From assembly GCF_001748085.1 (NCBI RefSeq), contig NZ_BBZK01000003.1, positions 558,001 to 622,000 of the forward strand: a stretch of 64,000 nucleotides of DNA. Direction: 5' to 3'. The notes beneath the pieces are model-generated. The model did not search any database. It was not told the origin of the DNA and saw only the letters and a list, made by a program, of their open reading frames with translations. A program made the translations under genes and the position numbers. Of this stretch, positions 34,894 to 44,576 are shown one piece after another (positions within the stretch are counted from its first letter, which is position 1; the number at the start of each line of letters is the position of its first letter). The DNA is from Streptomyces sp. TP-A0874. Lineage in GTDB: Bacteria; Actinomycetota; Actinomycetes; Streptomycetales; Streptomycetaceae.

Positions 34894-35672
34894 CGCTGCT
34901 CCCGGAGGCTCAGCCAGGCATGGCAACCGGTCGAGGTGAACTCCCGGACGGACTTCCCGACGGTGACCTCCGGTACGGGGGAGCCCTTCTTCCAACGGCC
35001 GGACTCGGCGCGCCCACCGCCGGCGGGGACGAGCAGCCAGCGGCAGTCCTCGCCCGGGGTCGGCGCGCGGTAGCGGCCCGGGGCGAGGCGCTGCCTCGTC
35101 GGCCCTTCCGAGGCCACCTCGAAGGTGCCGTCGGTCACGCCCCGGTCGGCGTCGGCCAGCAGCGGCCGGTGTTCCGGGCAGAGGTGGGCCACCGCGGCCC
35201 TGGCCCCGGAGACCTCGCCGAGGAGGACGGCGGTGACGGCCAGCTCCCGGTCCTGCCGGAGCAGGTAGTCCAGGCGGTCGCAGGACTCCTGGCCGACCTG
35301 GAGGATCGCCGCCGGGTCGTGTCCTTTGGGCACCCGCCCCGTCAGATAGTCCTTCTCCTGTTCGGTGAAGGAGCCGGAAGGCGGGGAGAGCGCCGCCCGG
35401 GGTTCCTTGGGTCCGGGCGGCACGGCGTCCGCCGCGGAGGGCGGGCGGGCTTCCGAGGCGACGTCGGTGGGCGGCCCGGCCGGGGCCGGCTGCGAGTTCC
35501 GCACCGGCTCGGGCCCGGCCTGCTCCCCGCCTCCGCAGCCGGTCAGCAGTACGGCGGCCGCCGCCAGTACGGCGGTCCAGCCGGCGGGACGGTGACGATG
35601 GGGGTGCCGGCCGGTCCGGTCCGGCCGAGCGCTTCCGGCGACCGGGACGACCCCGGTGTGCCGGGTGCTCAA
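34890..35672 (-). CDS. Lipoprotein coupled to the surface-protein gene
   Basis: A 260-residue lipoprotein. The signal sequence (TAVLAAAAVLLTGC) has a clear lipobox LTGC near residue 41, after a long basic lead. A Pro/Ala-rich stretch follows, then a folded domain with FTEQEKDYLTGRVPKGHD, VGQESCDRLDYLL and a C-terminal GEDCRWLLVPAGGG to STGCHAWLSL, whose Cys residues could form disulfides. The TTG at 35672 overlaps the stop of the large secreted protein (TTGA) and its own stop overlaps the glycosyltransferase start. I do not recognise the domain family beyond this. A surface partner of the secreted protein is likely. Confidence 0.78.
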   Translation of the reverse strand: MSTRHTGVVPVAGSARPDRTGRHPHRHRPAGWTAVLAAAAVLLTGCGGGEQAGPEPVRNSQPAPAGPPTDVASEARPPSAADAVPPGPKEPRAALSPPSGSFTEQEKDYLTGRVPKGHDPAAILQVGQESCDRLDYLLRQDRELAVTAVLLGEVSGARAAVAHLCPEHRPLLADADRGVTDGTFEVASEGPTRQRLAPGRYRAPTPGEDCRWLLVPAGGGRAESGRWKKGSPVPEVTVGKSVREFTSTGCHAWLSLREQR

Positions 35673-38398
35673 GACGCTCCGAAGGTGAGCAGCAGCTGGG
35701 GAACGGTGCCGTTTCCGGTCGACTCCCGGGCGTACAGCCACAGGCTGTCGCCGCCCTCGCAGGTGAGCGCCAGGTCGAGGTCCTCCCCGAGGGCGGCGGT
35801 GAGCGCTCCGGTGTCCAGGGCGGTGCTGTAGGTGGTCGATGTCGCGGTCGCGCCGCGCAAGGTGCCCAGCGGCTCCTCGGCCAGCGCGGGGCGGCTGCCG
35901 TAGGTGGTCTCGGACTCCGACCACCGGCCGGTGACCGGCACGATCCGGATGTCGTCCGTGGAACCGGCGGCGGCGTCGGAGGAGGTGCGGACCCGGAGCG
36001 TGGCGGCCTTGAGCTGCTGACCGGGCGGGGCGTCCGGCAGGGCGAACCTCAGGTAGCTGACGTAGCCCGGCGAGCCCCGGACCGCCAACTGCTGGTGTGT
36101 CCCGTGGTTCGCGTTGGGCGCGGCCTCGTTCACATAGGTGTCGGCGACCGGTTGGAGCGTCACCGCCGTGTCCGCGGAGGCGGTGCCGACGCGGTGGTGG
36201 GCGGCGATCCGGTCCGCGCCGAGGGCGCTCGGGTAGACGGCCGACTCGTCCAACTGGCCGCGGAAGTGGTCGCTGGAGGGGCGGTCCGGCCAGTTCTCCA
36301 GCGAGTCCCCGCCGAACCGCCAGTAGCCGGGGGAGCGCCGGCTGTCGGTGATCTGGGCGTCGGCGGCCTGCTGTTCGCCGTCCACGTACAGCCGCATACC
36401 GTCGGCGCCCTGAGTGGCGGCGACGTGGTGCCAGGCGCCGTCGTTGTAGGCGGCGGAGGTGCTGACCGTCCGGGCCCAGCCGCTGAAGACGCCGAAGACG
36501 AGTCGGCCGTCGTCGGTCATGTAGAGGTGCTTGTCGTGGGTGGCGCTGGGCTGGAGGACCCGGTCGCCGAACCCGGCGAGCATGCCGCCCTCGGTGGTGT
36601 CCGTCCTGAACCAGGTCTCGATGGTGTAGGCCGACGGACTGTCGTGCCGGCGGTCGCTGTAGGTGTAGGAGTCGGTCCCGTCATGGCCGACGGCCGTCCC
36701 GCCGCCGGGCAGTGCCCCGGGAGCGGCGGCCCGCTCCGGGCCGCCGCGGTGCACCCCGCTGTCGTCGGCCCCCGAGGCGTCCGCCGCGTAGGTGCCGGAC
36801 GGTTCGTCATAACGCCAGTAGAGCTGCGCACCGTCGGCCACCACCTGCTCCGGGTAGGACTCCGCGGTGGCGGCGGCGGTCACGGTCCGGGGCGCCGAGG
36901 CCTCGCTGGTGTTCGCCCCGTCGCTCGCGGTCACCCGGTAGGTGTACGTCGACCCCGGGCTCACATCGGTGTCGGTGAAGGTCAGCTGGGGCCGCGCCCA
37001 GGGCAGGGAGGAGCCGCTGGTGGTGTGCACCGGTTCGGAGGAGCCGTTCCGGTAGACCCGGTAGGTGAGTTCGCTGTCGTCGAGGTCCAGGCTGGACTGC
37101 CAGCGGACGGTGACCTCTCCCGGCCGCACGCTGGCCACCTCGGTCTGCGGTACGGACGGCGCCCCGGTGTCCGGGCCGCTCGCGAAGCGGGTCAGCCCCT
37201 GCTGCCGGCCGCCGCCCACCGTGGTGAACTCGCCGCCGACCCAGAGGTAGTCGGTGGAGCCGGAGGAGGAGAGCGTCATCGCCCGCGGCCCGATCTGCTC
37301 GCCGATCCCGTCGTTGGTGTCGGGGAACCAGCCGAGCAGGGTGGGGTCGTCGACCGACTCGGCCAGCAGGTGTCTGCGCTCCTGGTTGGGGAAGGCCCCC
37401 ATGCTGCTGCAGTCGTGGGCGTGCGAGCCGCTGTAGAGCACCGACTTGTAGACCACCAGCGCCTGGGTCGCCCCCAGGCAGGTGTCCCGCCAGCGCTGCT
37501 CCAGGCTGTCGAGGTCGAGCGCGATCCGGCCGTCGAAGACTCCTCCGCCGGTCCCCTCGTTGGCGGTGTAGAAACCGGTGGCGTCGGTGGTGATGTCCTT
37601 GACGACCGAGGTCCGCGGGATGAAGCCGAGCGGATAGTTCTTCACCACCTCGCCGGTGCGGGCGTCCACCACCGCCAGGGCGTGCGAGTCGGCGCCGTCG
37701 ATGGTGAAGAAGTCCCCGCCCAGCAGGACCTTGTCGCCGTCCGGGGTGAGCTCCACCGCCCGCCCGGGCTCGTCCGCGTCGGCGCGCCAGGGCAGCGCGG
37801 CGCCGCTGGTGGAGACGGCGGCGAAATGGCGCCGGGGCTGACCGCCGACGCTGGTGAAGTCCCCGCCCAGGTAGACGGTGTCGTCGGTGACGGCGAGTGA
37901 ACGGACGGTCGCGTTGACCGAGGGCCGGAAGTCGCTCCGCGGGGTGCAGCTGTCGATGTCGATCGCGGCCAGGCTGCTGACCGGAACACCGTTCACCGCC
38001 CCGAACAGCCCCCCGGCGTAGAGCGTCCGGCCGTCCGGCGAGACCGCCAGCGCCCGTACGGTCGCCGTGCCCGAGCCGACCGTGAACGAGAGGGCGCAGT
38101 CGGTCGGTTCCCCGGTCGCCGCGTCGAGCGCCGCGAAGTTCACCGCGGAGCGCTCCTCGGTCCCGGCGGCGGCGCCCGGCGGTCGCACGGCCGAGAAGGT
38201 GCCGCCGGCGAAGACCACGCCGCCGGACTCGGCCAGCGCCCAGACGATGCCGTTCGTCTGCCAGCTGGGGAGTTCGTCGGCGGTGATCGCCACCGGCGGG
38301 GTGAGCGCCTCGGCCGGGGGCGGCGCCGCCAGCCCGGCGCCGACCAGTGACGCGGTCACCAGTGACAGAACAGCGGTGTACACCCCGACTGCGCGCAT
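35669..38398 (-). CDS. Large secreted propeller / FN3 / LamG / DNRLRE protein
   Basis: A 909-residue exported protein. The signal peptide ends near AEA at residue 31. Next come seven-bladed-propeller-like repeats (about 45-400), each with GG(T/D)F...G phrases (VVFAGGTFSAVRPPG, LYAGGLFGAVNGVP, VYLGGDFTSVGGQPRRHFA), a fibronectin III domain (about 415-505), a LamG/concanavalin-like domain (about 540-725, YTIETWFRTDTTEGGMLAGFG), and a C-terminal DNRLRE/CBM96-like domain (ADTYVNEAAPNANHGTHQQL). It probably binds or anchors to surface glycans. ATG 38398 has AGGAG upstream. It is the first of three overlapping genes. Confidence 0.88.
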   Translation of the reverse strand: MRAVGVYTAVLSLVTASLVGAGLAAPPPAEALTPPVAITADELPSWQTNGIVWALAESGGVVFAGGTFSAVRPPGAAAGTEERSAVNFAALDAATGEPTDCALSFTVGSGTATVRALAVSPDGRTLYAGGLFGAVNGVPVSSLAAIDIDSCTPRSDFRPSVNATVRSLAVTDDTVYLGGDFTSVGGQPRRHFAAVSTSGAALPWRADADEPGRAVELTPDGDKVLLGGDFFTIDGADSHALAVVDARTGEVVKNYPLGFIPRTSVVKDITTDATGFYTANEGTGGGVFDGRIALDLDSLEQRWRDTCLGATQALVVYKSVLYSGSHAHDCSSMGAFPNQERRHLLAESVDDPTLLGWFPDTNDGIGEQIGPRAMTLSSSGSTDYLWVGGEFTTVGGGRQQGLTRFASGPDTGAPSVPQTEVASVRPGEVTVRWQSSLDLDDSELTYRVYRNGSSEPVHTTSGSSLPWARPQLTFTDTDVSPGSTYTYRVTASDGANTSEASAPRTVTAAATAESYPEQVVADGAQLYWRYDEPSGTYAADASGADDSGVHRGGPERAAAPGALPGGGTAVGHDGTDSYTYSDRRHDSPSAYTIETWFRTDTTEGGMLAGFGDRVLQPSATHDKHLYMTDDGRLVFGVFSGWARTVSTSAAYNDGAWHHVAATQGADGMRLYVDGEQQAADAQITDSRRSPGYWRFGGDSLENWPDRPSSDHFRGQLDESAVYPSALGADRIAAHHRVGTASADTAVTLQPVADTYVNEAAPNANHGTHQQLAVRGSPGYVSYLRFALPDAPPGQQLKAATLRVRTSSDAAAGSTDDIRIVPVTGRWSESETTYGSRPALAEEPLGTLRGATATSTTYSTALDTGALTAALGEDLDLALTCEGGDSLWLYARESTGNGTVPQLLLTFGAS

Positions 38399-38529
38399 GC
38401 AAGCTCCTGGGCCGTACGTCATCCCCCGCGGCCCGGCGGCCGCCTCTGTCCGCAGGTTAGGGCGCGGGCCCTCCCGCGGACACCGGATCGGCCGAATTGG
38501 CCGCCGGACACGCTGAATTGGGCCGGCTC

Positions 38530-39543
38530 TCAACGGTCGACCCGGACCGCGCCCCCGGACAGCTCCCGCTCCAGCAGGGAGATGTCGGCCTCCACCATGA
38601 TGCGGGCCAGCTCCGGCCAGCGCACCCGCGGTTTCCAGCCCAGCAGGGACTCCGCCTTGGCGGCGTCCCCGATCAGCGCGTCGACCTCGGAGGGCCGCCG
38701 GTACTTCGGGTCGAAGCGCACGTGCTCGGCCCAGTCGAGGCCCGCCGCGGCGAAGGCGACCTCGACGAACTGCCGCACACTGCCCGCCTCGCCGGTCGCC
38801 ACCACGTAGTCCTCCGGGGCGTCCCGCTGGAGCATCAGCCACATCGCCTCGACGTACTCCGGGGCGTAGCCCCAGTCCCGCACCGCGTCGAGGTTGCCGA
38901 GGTGGAGGTGCTCCTGGAGTCCCGCCCGGATCCGGGCCACCGCCCGGGAGATCTTGCGGGTCACGAAGGTCTCGCCGCGCCGTGGCGACTCGTGGTTGAA
39001 GAGGATGCCGTTGACGGCGAAGAGGCCGTAGGCCTCGCGGTAGTTGACGGTCGTCCAGTAGCCGAAGACCTTGGCTGTGCCGTACGGGCTGCGGGGGTGG
39101 AAGGGCGTGCGCTCGTTCTGTGGAGGGGGAGCCGCTCCGAACATCTCCGAGGAGGAGGCCTGGTAGATCCGGGTGTCGACACCGCTCGCCCGGATCGCCT
39201 CCAGCAGCCGGAGGGCGCCCATGCCGGTCACGTCGCCGGTGTACAGCGGAGCGTCGAAGGAGACCCGCACATGCGACTGCGCTCCCAGGTTGTAGACCTC
39301 GTCCGGACGCAGGTCGCGGAGCAGGTTGACCAGCGCCACCCCGTCGGAGAGGTCCGCGTGGTGGAGCACCAGTCTGCGGTCGGGCTCCTGGGGACCCTGG
39401 TAGAGATGGTCGATCCGCTCGGTGTTGAACGAGGACGACCGGCGTACCAGGCCGTGCACCTGGTAGCCCTTGGAGAGCAGCAGCTCCGCCAGGTACGAGC
39501 CGTCCTGCCCCGTGATGCCGGTGATCAGCGCGCTCTTGCCCAT
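38530..39543 (-). CDS. gmd: GDP-mannose 4,6-dehydratase
   Basis: A 337-residue extended SDR that turns GDP-D-mannose into GDP-4-keto-6-deoxy-D-mannose, the first step to GDP-L-fucose, GDP-rhamnose or GDP-perosamine. The NADP site is [19 protein letters not shown] at the N-terminus. Active-site residues sit in [10 protein letters not shown] and in [13 protein letters not shown] (Y-x3-K), with [16 protein letters not shown], a hallmark of Gmd. The ATG at 39543 is the conserved start. It is divergent from fcl by about 100 bases and lies 131 bases upstream of the large secreted-protein gene on the same strand. Confidence 0.96.
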   Translation of the reverse strand: MGKSALITGITGQDGSYLAELLLSKGYQVHGLVRRSSSFNTERIDHLYQGPQEPDRRLVLHHADLSDGVALVNLLRDLRPDEVYNLGAQSHVRVSFDAPLYTGDVTGMGALRLLEAIRASGVDTRIYQASSSEMFGAAPPPQNERTPFHPRSPYGTAKVFGYWTTVNYREAYGLFAVNGILFNHESPRRGETFVTRKISRAVARIRAGLQEHLHLGNLDAVRDWGYAPEYVEAMWLMLQRDAPEDYVVATGEAGSVRQFVEVAFAAAGLDWAEHVRFDPKYRRPSEVDALIGDAAKAESLLGWKPRVRWPELARIMVEADISLLERELSGGAVRVDR

Positions 39544-39644
39544 TGAGGCCCCCTCGGGACGGAGCCGAACGGCTCCGGGTATACGGATGGTGGAAAACGG
39601 ATCCGCCGTGCCGGAAGTCAGTCGCCCTGGCAGAATCCGGTGGT

Positions 39645-40610
39645 ATGACGGAGGCGGAGACGCTGCCCACACCGGCCCGGATATTCGTGGCGGGCCACCG
39701 GGGCCTGGTCGGTTCGGCGATGGCCCGCCGGCTCACCGCCGACGGCCACCGGGTGATCACCCGGGACCGCGCCGCCCTCGATCTGCGCGACGCCGAGCGG
39801 ACCGAGGCGTTCCTGCGCCGGACCCGTCCGGACGCGGTGGTGCTGGCGGCCGCCAGGGTCGGCGGCATCCTGGCCAACAGCTCCCAGCCGGTGCAGTTCC
39901 TGGAGGACAACCTCCGCATCCAGCTGAGCGTGATCGCCGGTGCGCACGCCGCCGGGGTGCGTCGGCTGCTCTTCCTCGGCTCCTCCTGCATCTACCCGAG
40001 GCTGGCCGCCCAGCCGATCCGGGAGGACGCGCTGCTGACCGGGCCGCTGGAGCCGACCAACGAGTCGTACGCGCTCGCGAAGATCGCCGGGATCACCCAG
40101 GTGCGCTCCTACCGGCGCCAGTACGGCGCCTCCTACATCTCGGCCATGCCCACCAACCTCTACGGCCCCGGAGACAACTTCGACCCGGAGACCTCGCACG
40201 TACTGCCCGCGCTGATCCGCCGGTTCCACGAGGCCGTCCGGGACGGGCGCGAAGAGGTGGTGCTGTGGGGCACGGGAACTCCCCGCCGGGAGTTCCTGCA
40301 CGTCGACGACCTGGCCGCGGCCTGTGCCCTGCTGCTGAGGGTCTACGACGGGGAGGAGCCGGTGAACATCGGCAGCGGAACGGACCTGACGATCCGGGAG
40401 CTGGCCGGGATCGTCGGCGAGGTGACCGGTTTCCGGGGCCGGATCCGCTTCGACCCCACCAGACCGGACGGCACCCCGCGGAAGCTGCTGGACGTCTCGC
40501 GCGTCCGGGGGCTCGGCTGGCGGCCGGCGATCGGGCTGCGCGAGGGCGTCGCGGCGGTGTACGCCGACTGGCGGAACAGCGGTGAGGCGGCCGGCACAGG
40601 CCGGAGCTGA
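39645..40610 (+). CDS. fcl: GDP-L-fucose synthase
   Basis: A 321-residue extended SDR (epimerase/reductase) that makes GDP-L-fucose from GDP-4-keto-6-deoxymannose. It has [17 protein letters not shown] at the NADPH site, [31 protein letters not shown] and the Y-x3-K pair in [11 protein letters not shown], followed by [26 protein letters not shown] (in part: [17 protein letters not shown]), all hallmarks of WcaG/Fcl. ATG 39645 is the start; an in-frame GTG upstream has no support. With the divergent gmd it completes GDP-fucose supply for the polysaccharide locus. Confidence 0.96.
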   Translation: MTEAETLPTPARIFVAGHRGLVGSAMARRLTADGHRVITRDRAALDLRDAERTEAFLRRTRPDAVVLAAARVGGILANSSQPVQFLEDNLRIQLSVIAGAHAAGVRRLLFLGSSCIYPRLAAQPIREDALLTGPLEPTNESYALAKIAGITQVRSYRRQYGASYISAMPTNLYGPGDNFDPETSHVLPALIRRFHEAVRDGREEVVLWGTGTPRREFLHVDDLAAACALLLRVYDGEEPVNIGSGTDLTIRELAGIVGEVTGFRGRIRFDPTRPDGTPRKLLDVSRVRGLGWRPAIGLREGVAAVYADWRNSGEAAGTGRS

Positions 40611-40702
40611 ACCGACTGGAGCTGTGTCGGCCGGAGTCGCGTCGGCGGGCTGGGGCCGGGCGTGGGCCGGGTAGGGTGCGTCGGTCATCACGGGCCGCCG
40701 CT

Positions 40703-42166
40703 TCAGTAGGCGCCGCGGCCGTCGACGACCGCGCGCAGGGTTCGGAGGATCAGCCGCAGATCGCCGCCGAGCGACCAGTTGTCGGCGTAGCGCAGGTCCA
40801 GCGCCACCGTCTCGTCCCAGGAGAGCTCCGACCGTCCGCTGACCTGCCACAGGCCGGTCATCCCGGGGCGCACCGCCAGCCGACGGGCCTCCGTCTCGTC
40901 ATACCGGGCGGCTTCCTCCGGCAACGGGGGGCGCGGTCCGACCAGCGACATCTCGCCCCGCAACACGTTCACCAGCTGCGGGAGTTCGTCCAGTGAGGTG
41001 CGGCGGAGGATCCGACCGACCCGGGTCACCCGGGGGTCCCGCCGGATCTTGAACAGCGGCCCGTCCTGCTCGTTGACGGCGGAGAGCCGCGCCCGCAACT
41101 CGGGCGCGTCGACCACCATCGTGCGGAACTTCCACATGGTGAAGGCAGATCCGCCCAGGCCGAGACGGGTCTGGCGGTACAGGGCCGGCCCGGCGGAGTC
41201 CAGTCGGACGGCGAGCGCCAGCAGCCCGAAGAGCGGGGCGAGCAGGAGCAGCCCGAGTGCGGCCCCGGCCCGGTCCAGCGTGTGCTTGACGACCACCGGC
41301 AAACCCCTCCGGGCCGGTGGGGCCACATGGAGCAGGGGCAGGCCGGCGGCGGACGACAACCGCAGTCGGCGCGGCGCCACCTCGGTCAGCCCCGGGGCCA
41401 GGGCCACCGGCAGGCCCGCGTCGTGCAGCGCCCAGCAGAGCCGGCGCAGCCGTTCGCTGTCGAGTCCCGACCCGGGGGCGATGAGGGCGAGTTCGGCGCC
41501 GAGCCGCGCCGCGGTGGTGAGCACCGCGGTGTGGTCGCCCCGGGGCGCCGGAGGCGTGGCGGTCGGCAGGTGCCCGTGGACCACCGCCAGGGCGCCGCGG
41601 GCCGGGGCTCCGCCCAGCGGTGACAGGCCGACTACCACGTAGGGGTGGTCCGTCCTGCCGGCCAACTGCTCCATGAGGGCATCGGCCGCGCAGGCCTCGC
41701 CCACCACCAGGACCCGTTGGACGGATCGGGCCGCTCGCCGGCACGCGGTGAGCCGGCGGTGGGCGGCCCCGTGGCAGCAGAGCGTCAGCAGCGGTGCCAG
41801 GGAAAGCGCCGTCAGGGCGGGGACGGGATCGGGGCCCACGCCGAGGACACTGCGGAGCACGGCCAGTACGCCCAGCAGCATCAGCCAGTCGCTCAGCGCC
41901 GGGCCGACGCCGGTCGGCTCGCCGAGGGAGCGTGCGGCGTACCGGCCGCGTGCGGCCCGGGTACCGAGCCAGCCGGCTGCGGCGACCACGGCGACGAGCG
42001 TCGGCTGCTGCTCCTCCGTGCCCCGGAGCGCGATGAAGAGGGGCAGGCCGGCGCCCAGCAGGTCGCCGAAGAGGACCGCCGGCAGGTACCAGACGGGTGT
42101 GCCGCCGGCCTGGCGCTGAACAGTCGTCCGTCCGGATAAGGGTCGAACCGCTCCTGAAGAGGACAT
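40703..42166 (-). CDS. Polyprenyl glycosylphosphotransferase (initiating sugar transferase)
   Basis: A 487-residue member of the WbaP/CpsE/WcaJ group, which loads the first sugar phosphate onto undecaprenyl phosphate. The N-terminal half has about four membrane spans and a CoA-binding-like domain; residue about 280 onward is the catalytic domain with AGAALGLLLLAPLFGLLALAV (membrane hairpin), FTMWKFRTMVVDAPELR, RRTSLDELPQLVNVLRGEMS and LVGPRPPLPEEA. That set is diagnostic. It is the likely starter enzyme for the locus. It converges on fcl and is divergent-neighbour to nothing for 370 bases upstream. Confidence 0.95.
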   Translation of the reverse strand: MSSSGAVRPLSGRTTVQRQAGGTPVWYLPAVLFGDLLGAGLPLFIALRGTEEQQPTLVAVVAAAGWLGTRAARGRYAARSLGEPTGVGPALSDWLMLLGVLAVLRSVLGVGPDPVPALTALSLAPLLTLCCHGAAHRRLTACRRAARSVQRVLVVGEACAADALMEQLAGRTDHPYVVVGLSPLGGAPARGALAVVHGHLPTATPPAPRGDHTAVLTTAARLGAELALIAPGSGLDSERLRRLCWALHDAGLPVALAPGLTEVAPRRLRLSSAAGLPLLHVAPPARRGLPVVVKHTLDRAGAALGLLLLAPLFGLLALAVRLDSAGPALYRQTRLGLGGSAFTMWKFRTMVVDAPELRARLSAVNEQDGPLFKIRRDPRVTRVGRILRRTSLDELPQLVNVLRGEMSLVGPRPPLPEEAARYDETEARRLAVRPGMTGLWQVSGRSELSWDETVALDLRYADNWSLGGDLRLILRTLRAVVDGRGAY

Positions 42167-42539
42167 GCTGAAACCCCCGGTGGCACTTCGCGACCGAAGA
42201 AGCGCACCTGTCTCCCCCCGGGGTGCGCCGAGCCGATCCGACGGTATGTCAAATCAGCTGCTTTCGCTGGCATTCGCGGGATTTCGAGGAGGTGGCCCGG
42301 GGCGTTTCCCGACAGCCGGCCGTCAGACGCCAGTGGCCGGTGCGGCATCAGCACCCTTCAAACATCGGCGCAGTTCGCCCGTCAGCGCCGTCGGCCCCCC
42401 GGCGCGGTCTCCGGCGCGCTCCTCCGGAGCTCTTCGAGCAGCCGGGGCTCCAGTTCGCCGCGTTGACCGAAAGCCCTGGGCGGTCCGGTACGAGGGCCTC
42501 CGGCCGCCCGGCGATCCCCGCACCGGACGCCCCTGCGCC
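42167..42539. other. Leader region upstream of the initiating transferase
   Basis: A 373-base gap between the transferase gene start and the end of the haem ATPase gene, both on the minus strand. It should hold the transferase promoter. On the minus strand TTGACA occurs at 42252-42247 but without a good -10 17 bases on. I see no gene, repeat or hairpin of note. It also marks the border between the polysaccharide and haem loci. Confidence 0.4.
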
Positions 42540-43421
42540 TCAGCGGGCAGACGTCGCCCGACTCCGCACCGGGTCTCCGCCACCGTCGGCCTCCCGACGC
42601 GGCACCACCAGGGGCTCGCCCGTGCGGGGATGCGCGATGACCTCCAGCGGCTGCCGGTAGACCTCGGAGAGCAACGACTCCCGGTAGACCTCGGACGGCG
42701 GGCCCTCCGCCGCTATCCGGCCGCCGTGCAGCACCGCCACCCGGTCCGCGTACGCCGCCGCCGAGCCAAGGTCGTGCAGCACCACGACGACCGCGTCACC
42801 GGCCCTGGCCCGCTCCCGGCAGTTGCGGAGCACCAGTTCCTGGTGGCGCAGGTCGAGCGCCGCGGTCGGCTCGTCGAGCAGCATCAGCGGGACGCGTTGG
42901 GCGAGGACCCGGGCCAGCGCCACCCTGGCGCGTTCGCCGCCCGAGAGGGCGGCGAAGGACCGCTGGGCGAACCCCGCCGTCTCGGTGACCGCCAGCGCGG
43001 TGGCCACCGCGTCGTCGTCCTCGTCCTCGGCGCTGGTGCCGTGCCAGGGCGCACGCCCCATCCGCACCACCTCCTCCACCGTGAACGGGAAGGAGAGGGT
43101 GGGGGACTGCGGCAGCACGGCCCGCCGCCGGGAGAGTTCCACGGCGGACCACTCGGCGGCGGGCCGGCCGGCCGTCAGCACCGTCCCCCCGTCGGGCACC
43201 AGGTCGGCGGCGAGCGCGGCCAGCAGCGTGGACTTGCCGGCGCCGTTGGGGCCGACCAGAGCCAGCACCTGGCCGGCGACGGCCTGCAGCGAGGCGTCCT
43301 CCAGCACCGTCCTGCCGCCCAGCCGTACCCGCAGACCGCGGGCCTCCGCCAGCGGACGGCCGGCCGGTACCGGCTCCGGCACCCGGGGCGGGCGGAGCCT
43401 GCCGAAGAGTGTCCCGATCAT
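42540..43421 (-). CDS. hmuV: Haem/iron ABC transporter ATPase
   Basis: A 293-residue ABC ATPase of the FepC/HmuV type that powers haem import through HmuU. It has Walker A GPNGAGKST, the Q-loop PQSPTLSFPF, signature LSGGERARVALARVLAQ, Walker B LMLLDEPTAALD and H-loop VVLHDLGSA. The ATG at 43421 overlaps the permease stop (ATGA), so it is translated with it. A long hydrophilic end after the ATPase core (HPRTGEPLVVPRREADGGG) matches HmuV-type proteins. Last gene of the hmuTUV operon, probably controlled by the iron box at 45712-45730. Confidence 0.93.
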   Translation of the reverse strand: MIGTLFGRLRPPRVPEPVPAGRPLAEARGLRVRLGGRTVLEDASLQAVAGQVLALVGPNGAGKSTLLAALAADLVPDGGTVLTAGRPAAEWSAVELSRRRAVLPQSPTLSFPFTVEEVVRMGRAPWHGTSAEDEDDDAVATALAVTETAGFAQRSFAALSGGERARVALARVLAQRVPLMLLDEPTAALDLRHQELVLRNCRERARAGDAVVVVLHDLGSAAAYADRVAVLHGGRIAAEGPPSEVYRESLLSEVYRQPLEVIAHPRTGEPLVVPRREADGGGDPVRSRATSAR

Positions 43422-44575
43422 CCCCAACCCCCTTGCCGACGACGGGTCCTGCGGAGCAGCCAGAAGAAGAACGGACTGCCGACCAGCGCGGTCAGCACAC
43501 CGAGGGGCAGCTCGGCCGGCTGCACGACGGTCCGTGCGGCGAGGTCCGCGCCGACCAGCACCACCGCTCCGCCGATCGCGCTGCCCGGCACCAGGAAGCG
43601 GTGGCCCGGGCCGGCGGCCATCCGCAGCAGGTGCGGAACGAGCAGGCCGACGAAGGTGATGATGCCCGCCACGGCCACCGCGGCGGCGGTCAGCAGCGCG
43701 ACGACGACCATCAGGGTCATCCGCAGCCGCTCCACCTCCACCCCCAGGTGGCGGGCGGGGCGTTCACCGAGTGCCAGCAGGTCCAGCCGGCGGGCGTACA
43801 TCGGGGAGAGCAGCAGGCCCGCCGCCGCGCACGGCAGCACGGCGAGCACCTTCGGCCAGGTGGCCTGGGCGAGCGAGCCGAGCTGCCAGAAGGTGATCTG
43901 GGCGATCTGCGCGTTGTCGGCGAAGAAGACCGACAGCCCGATCAGCGCGCCGGCGAAGGCGTTCACCGCGATACCGGTGAGGATCAGCGTCACCACCTCG
44001 GTGCGGCCGCCGGACCGGGAGAGCACGTACACCAGCAGCACCGTCAGCAGCCCGGAGAGGAAGGCGCAGACGGTGACGGTCCAGTTGCCGAGGAAGGTCA
44101 CCCCGAGTGCGATGGAGGCCACCGCGCCGACCGCAGCGCCGGCCGAGACGCCGATCACCCCGGGCTCGGCGAGCGGATTGCCGAAGACGCCCTGCATGAG
44201 GGCGCCGGCGCAGCCCAGCGAGGCGCCCACCAGCAGCGCCAGGACCACCCGCGGCAGGCGTACGTTCCACAGCACGCTCTCGCCTACCCGGTCCAGTTCC
44301 GCGCCGCCCGCGCCGATGCGGTGCAGCAGCGAACCGAGGACGTCGCCGACCGGGATGGAGTAGGCGCCCAGAGCGGCGGAGAGGAGGGAGAGCCCGGCCA
44401 GGGCCAGCAGCAGGGCGATGGTCAGAGCACCGGCTCTGCCGCGCTTCGTGCCCTCCGGGCGCCGCGGGCCGGACTCGGACACCGGCTGCTCGGGCTCCGC
44501 CGAGGATTCCGGCCCGACGTCCTTTTCGGGGCGGGTCAGGGGACCGCTCGGTGGCGTCGGGGTGCTCGTGGTCAT
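43418..44575 (-). CDS. hmuU: Haem/iron ABC transporter permease
   Basis: A 385-residue FecCD/BtuC-type permease. After a 45-residue hydrophilic N-terminus rich in Pro/Glu, about ten membrane spans follow, with family marks RLPRVVLALLVGASLGCAGALMQ (in part: RLPRVVLALLVGASL), GVFGNPLAEPGVIGVSAGAA, GIITFVGLLVPHLLR and LPLGVLTALVGSPFFFWLL. It forms the membrane channel for haem taken from HmuT. The start lies one base after the hmuT stop and the stop overlaps the hmuV start, so the three are one operon. Confidence 0.94.
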   Translation of the reverse strand: MTTSTPTPPSGPLTRPEKDVGPESSAEPEQPVSESGPRRPEGTKRGRAGALTIALLLALAGLSLLSAALGAYSIPVGDVLGSLLHRIGAGGAELDRVGESVLWNVRLPRVVLALLVGASLGCAGALMQGVFGNPLAEPGVIGVSAGAAVGAVASIALGVTFLGNWTVTVCAFLSGLLTVLLVYVLSRSGGRTEVVTLILTGIAVNAFAGALIGLSVFFADNAQIAQITFWQLGSLAQATWPKVLAVLPCAAAGLLLSPMYARRLDLLALGERPARHLGVEVERLRMTLMVVVALLTAAAVAVAGIITFVGLLVPHLLRMAAGPGHRFLVPGSAIGGAVVLVGADLAARTVVQPAELPLGVLTALVGSPFFFWLLRRTRRRQGGWG

Positions 44576-44576
44576 C

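Noticed and set aside
38399..39991. Upstream extension of the large secreted-protein frame, giving a 1440-residue protein
   Set aside because: The extra part runs through gmd in another frame, has no domain, and would bury the signal peptide that begins at 38398.
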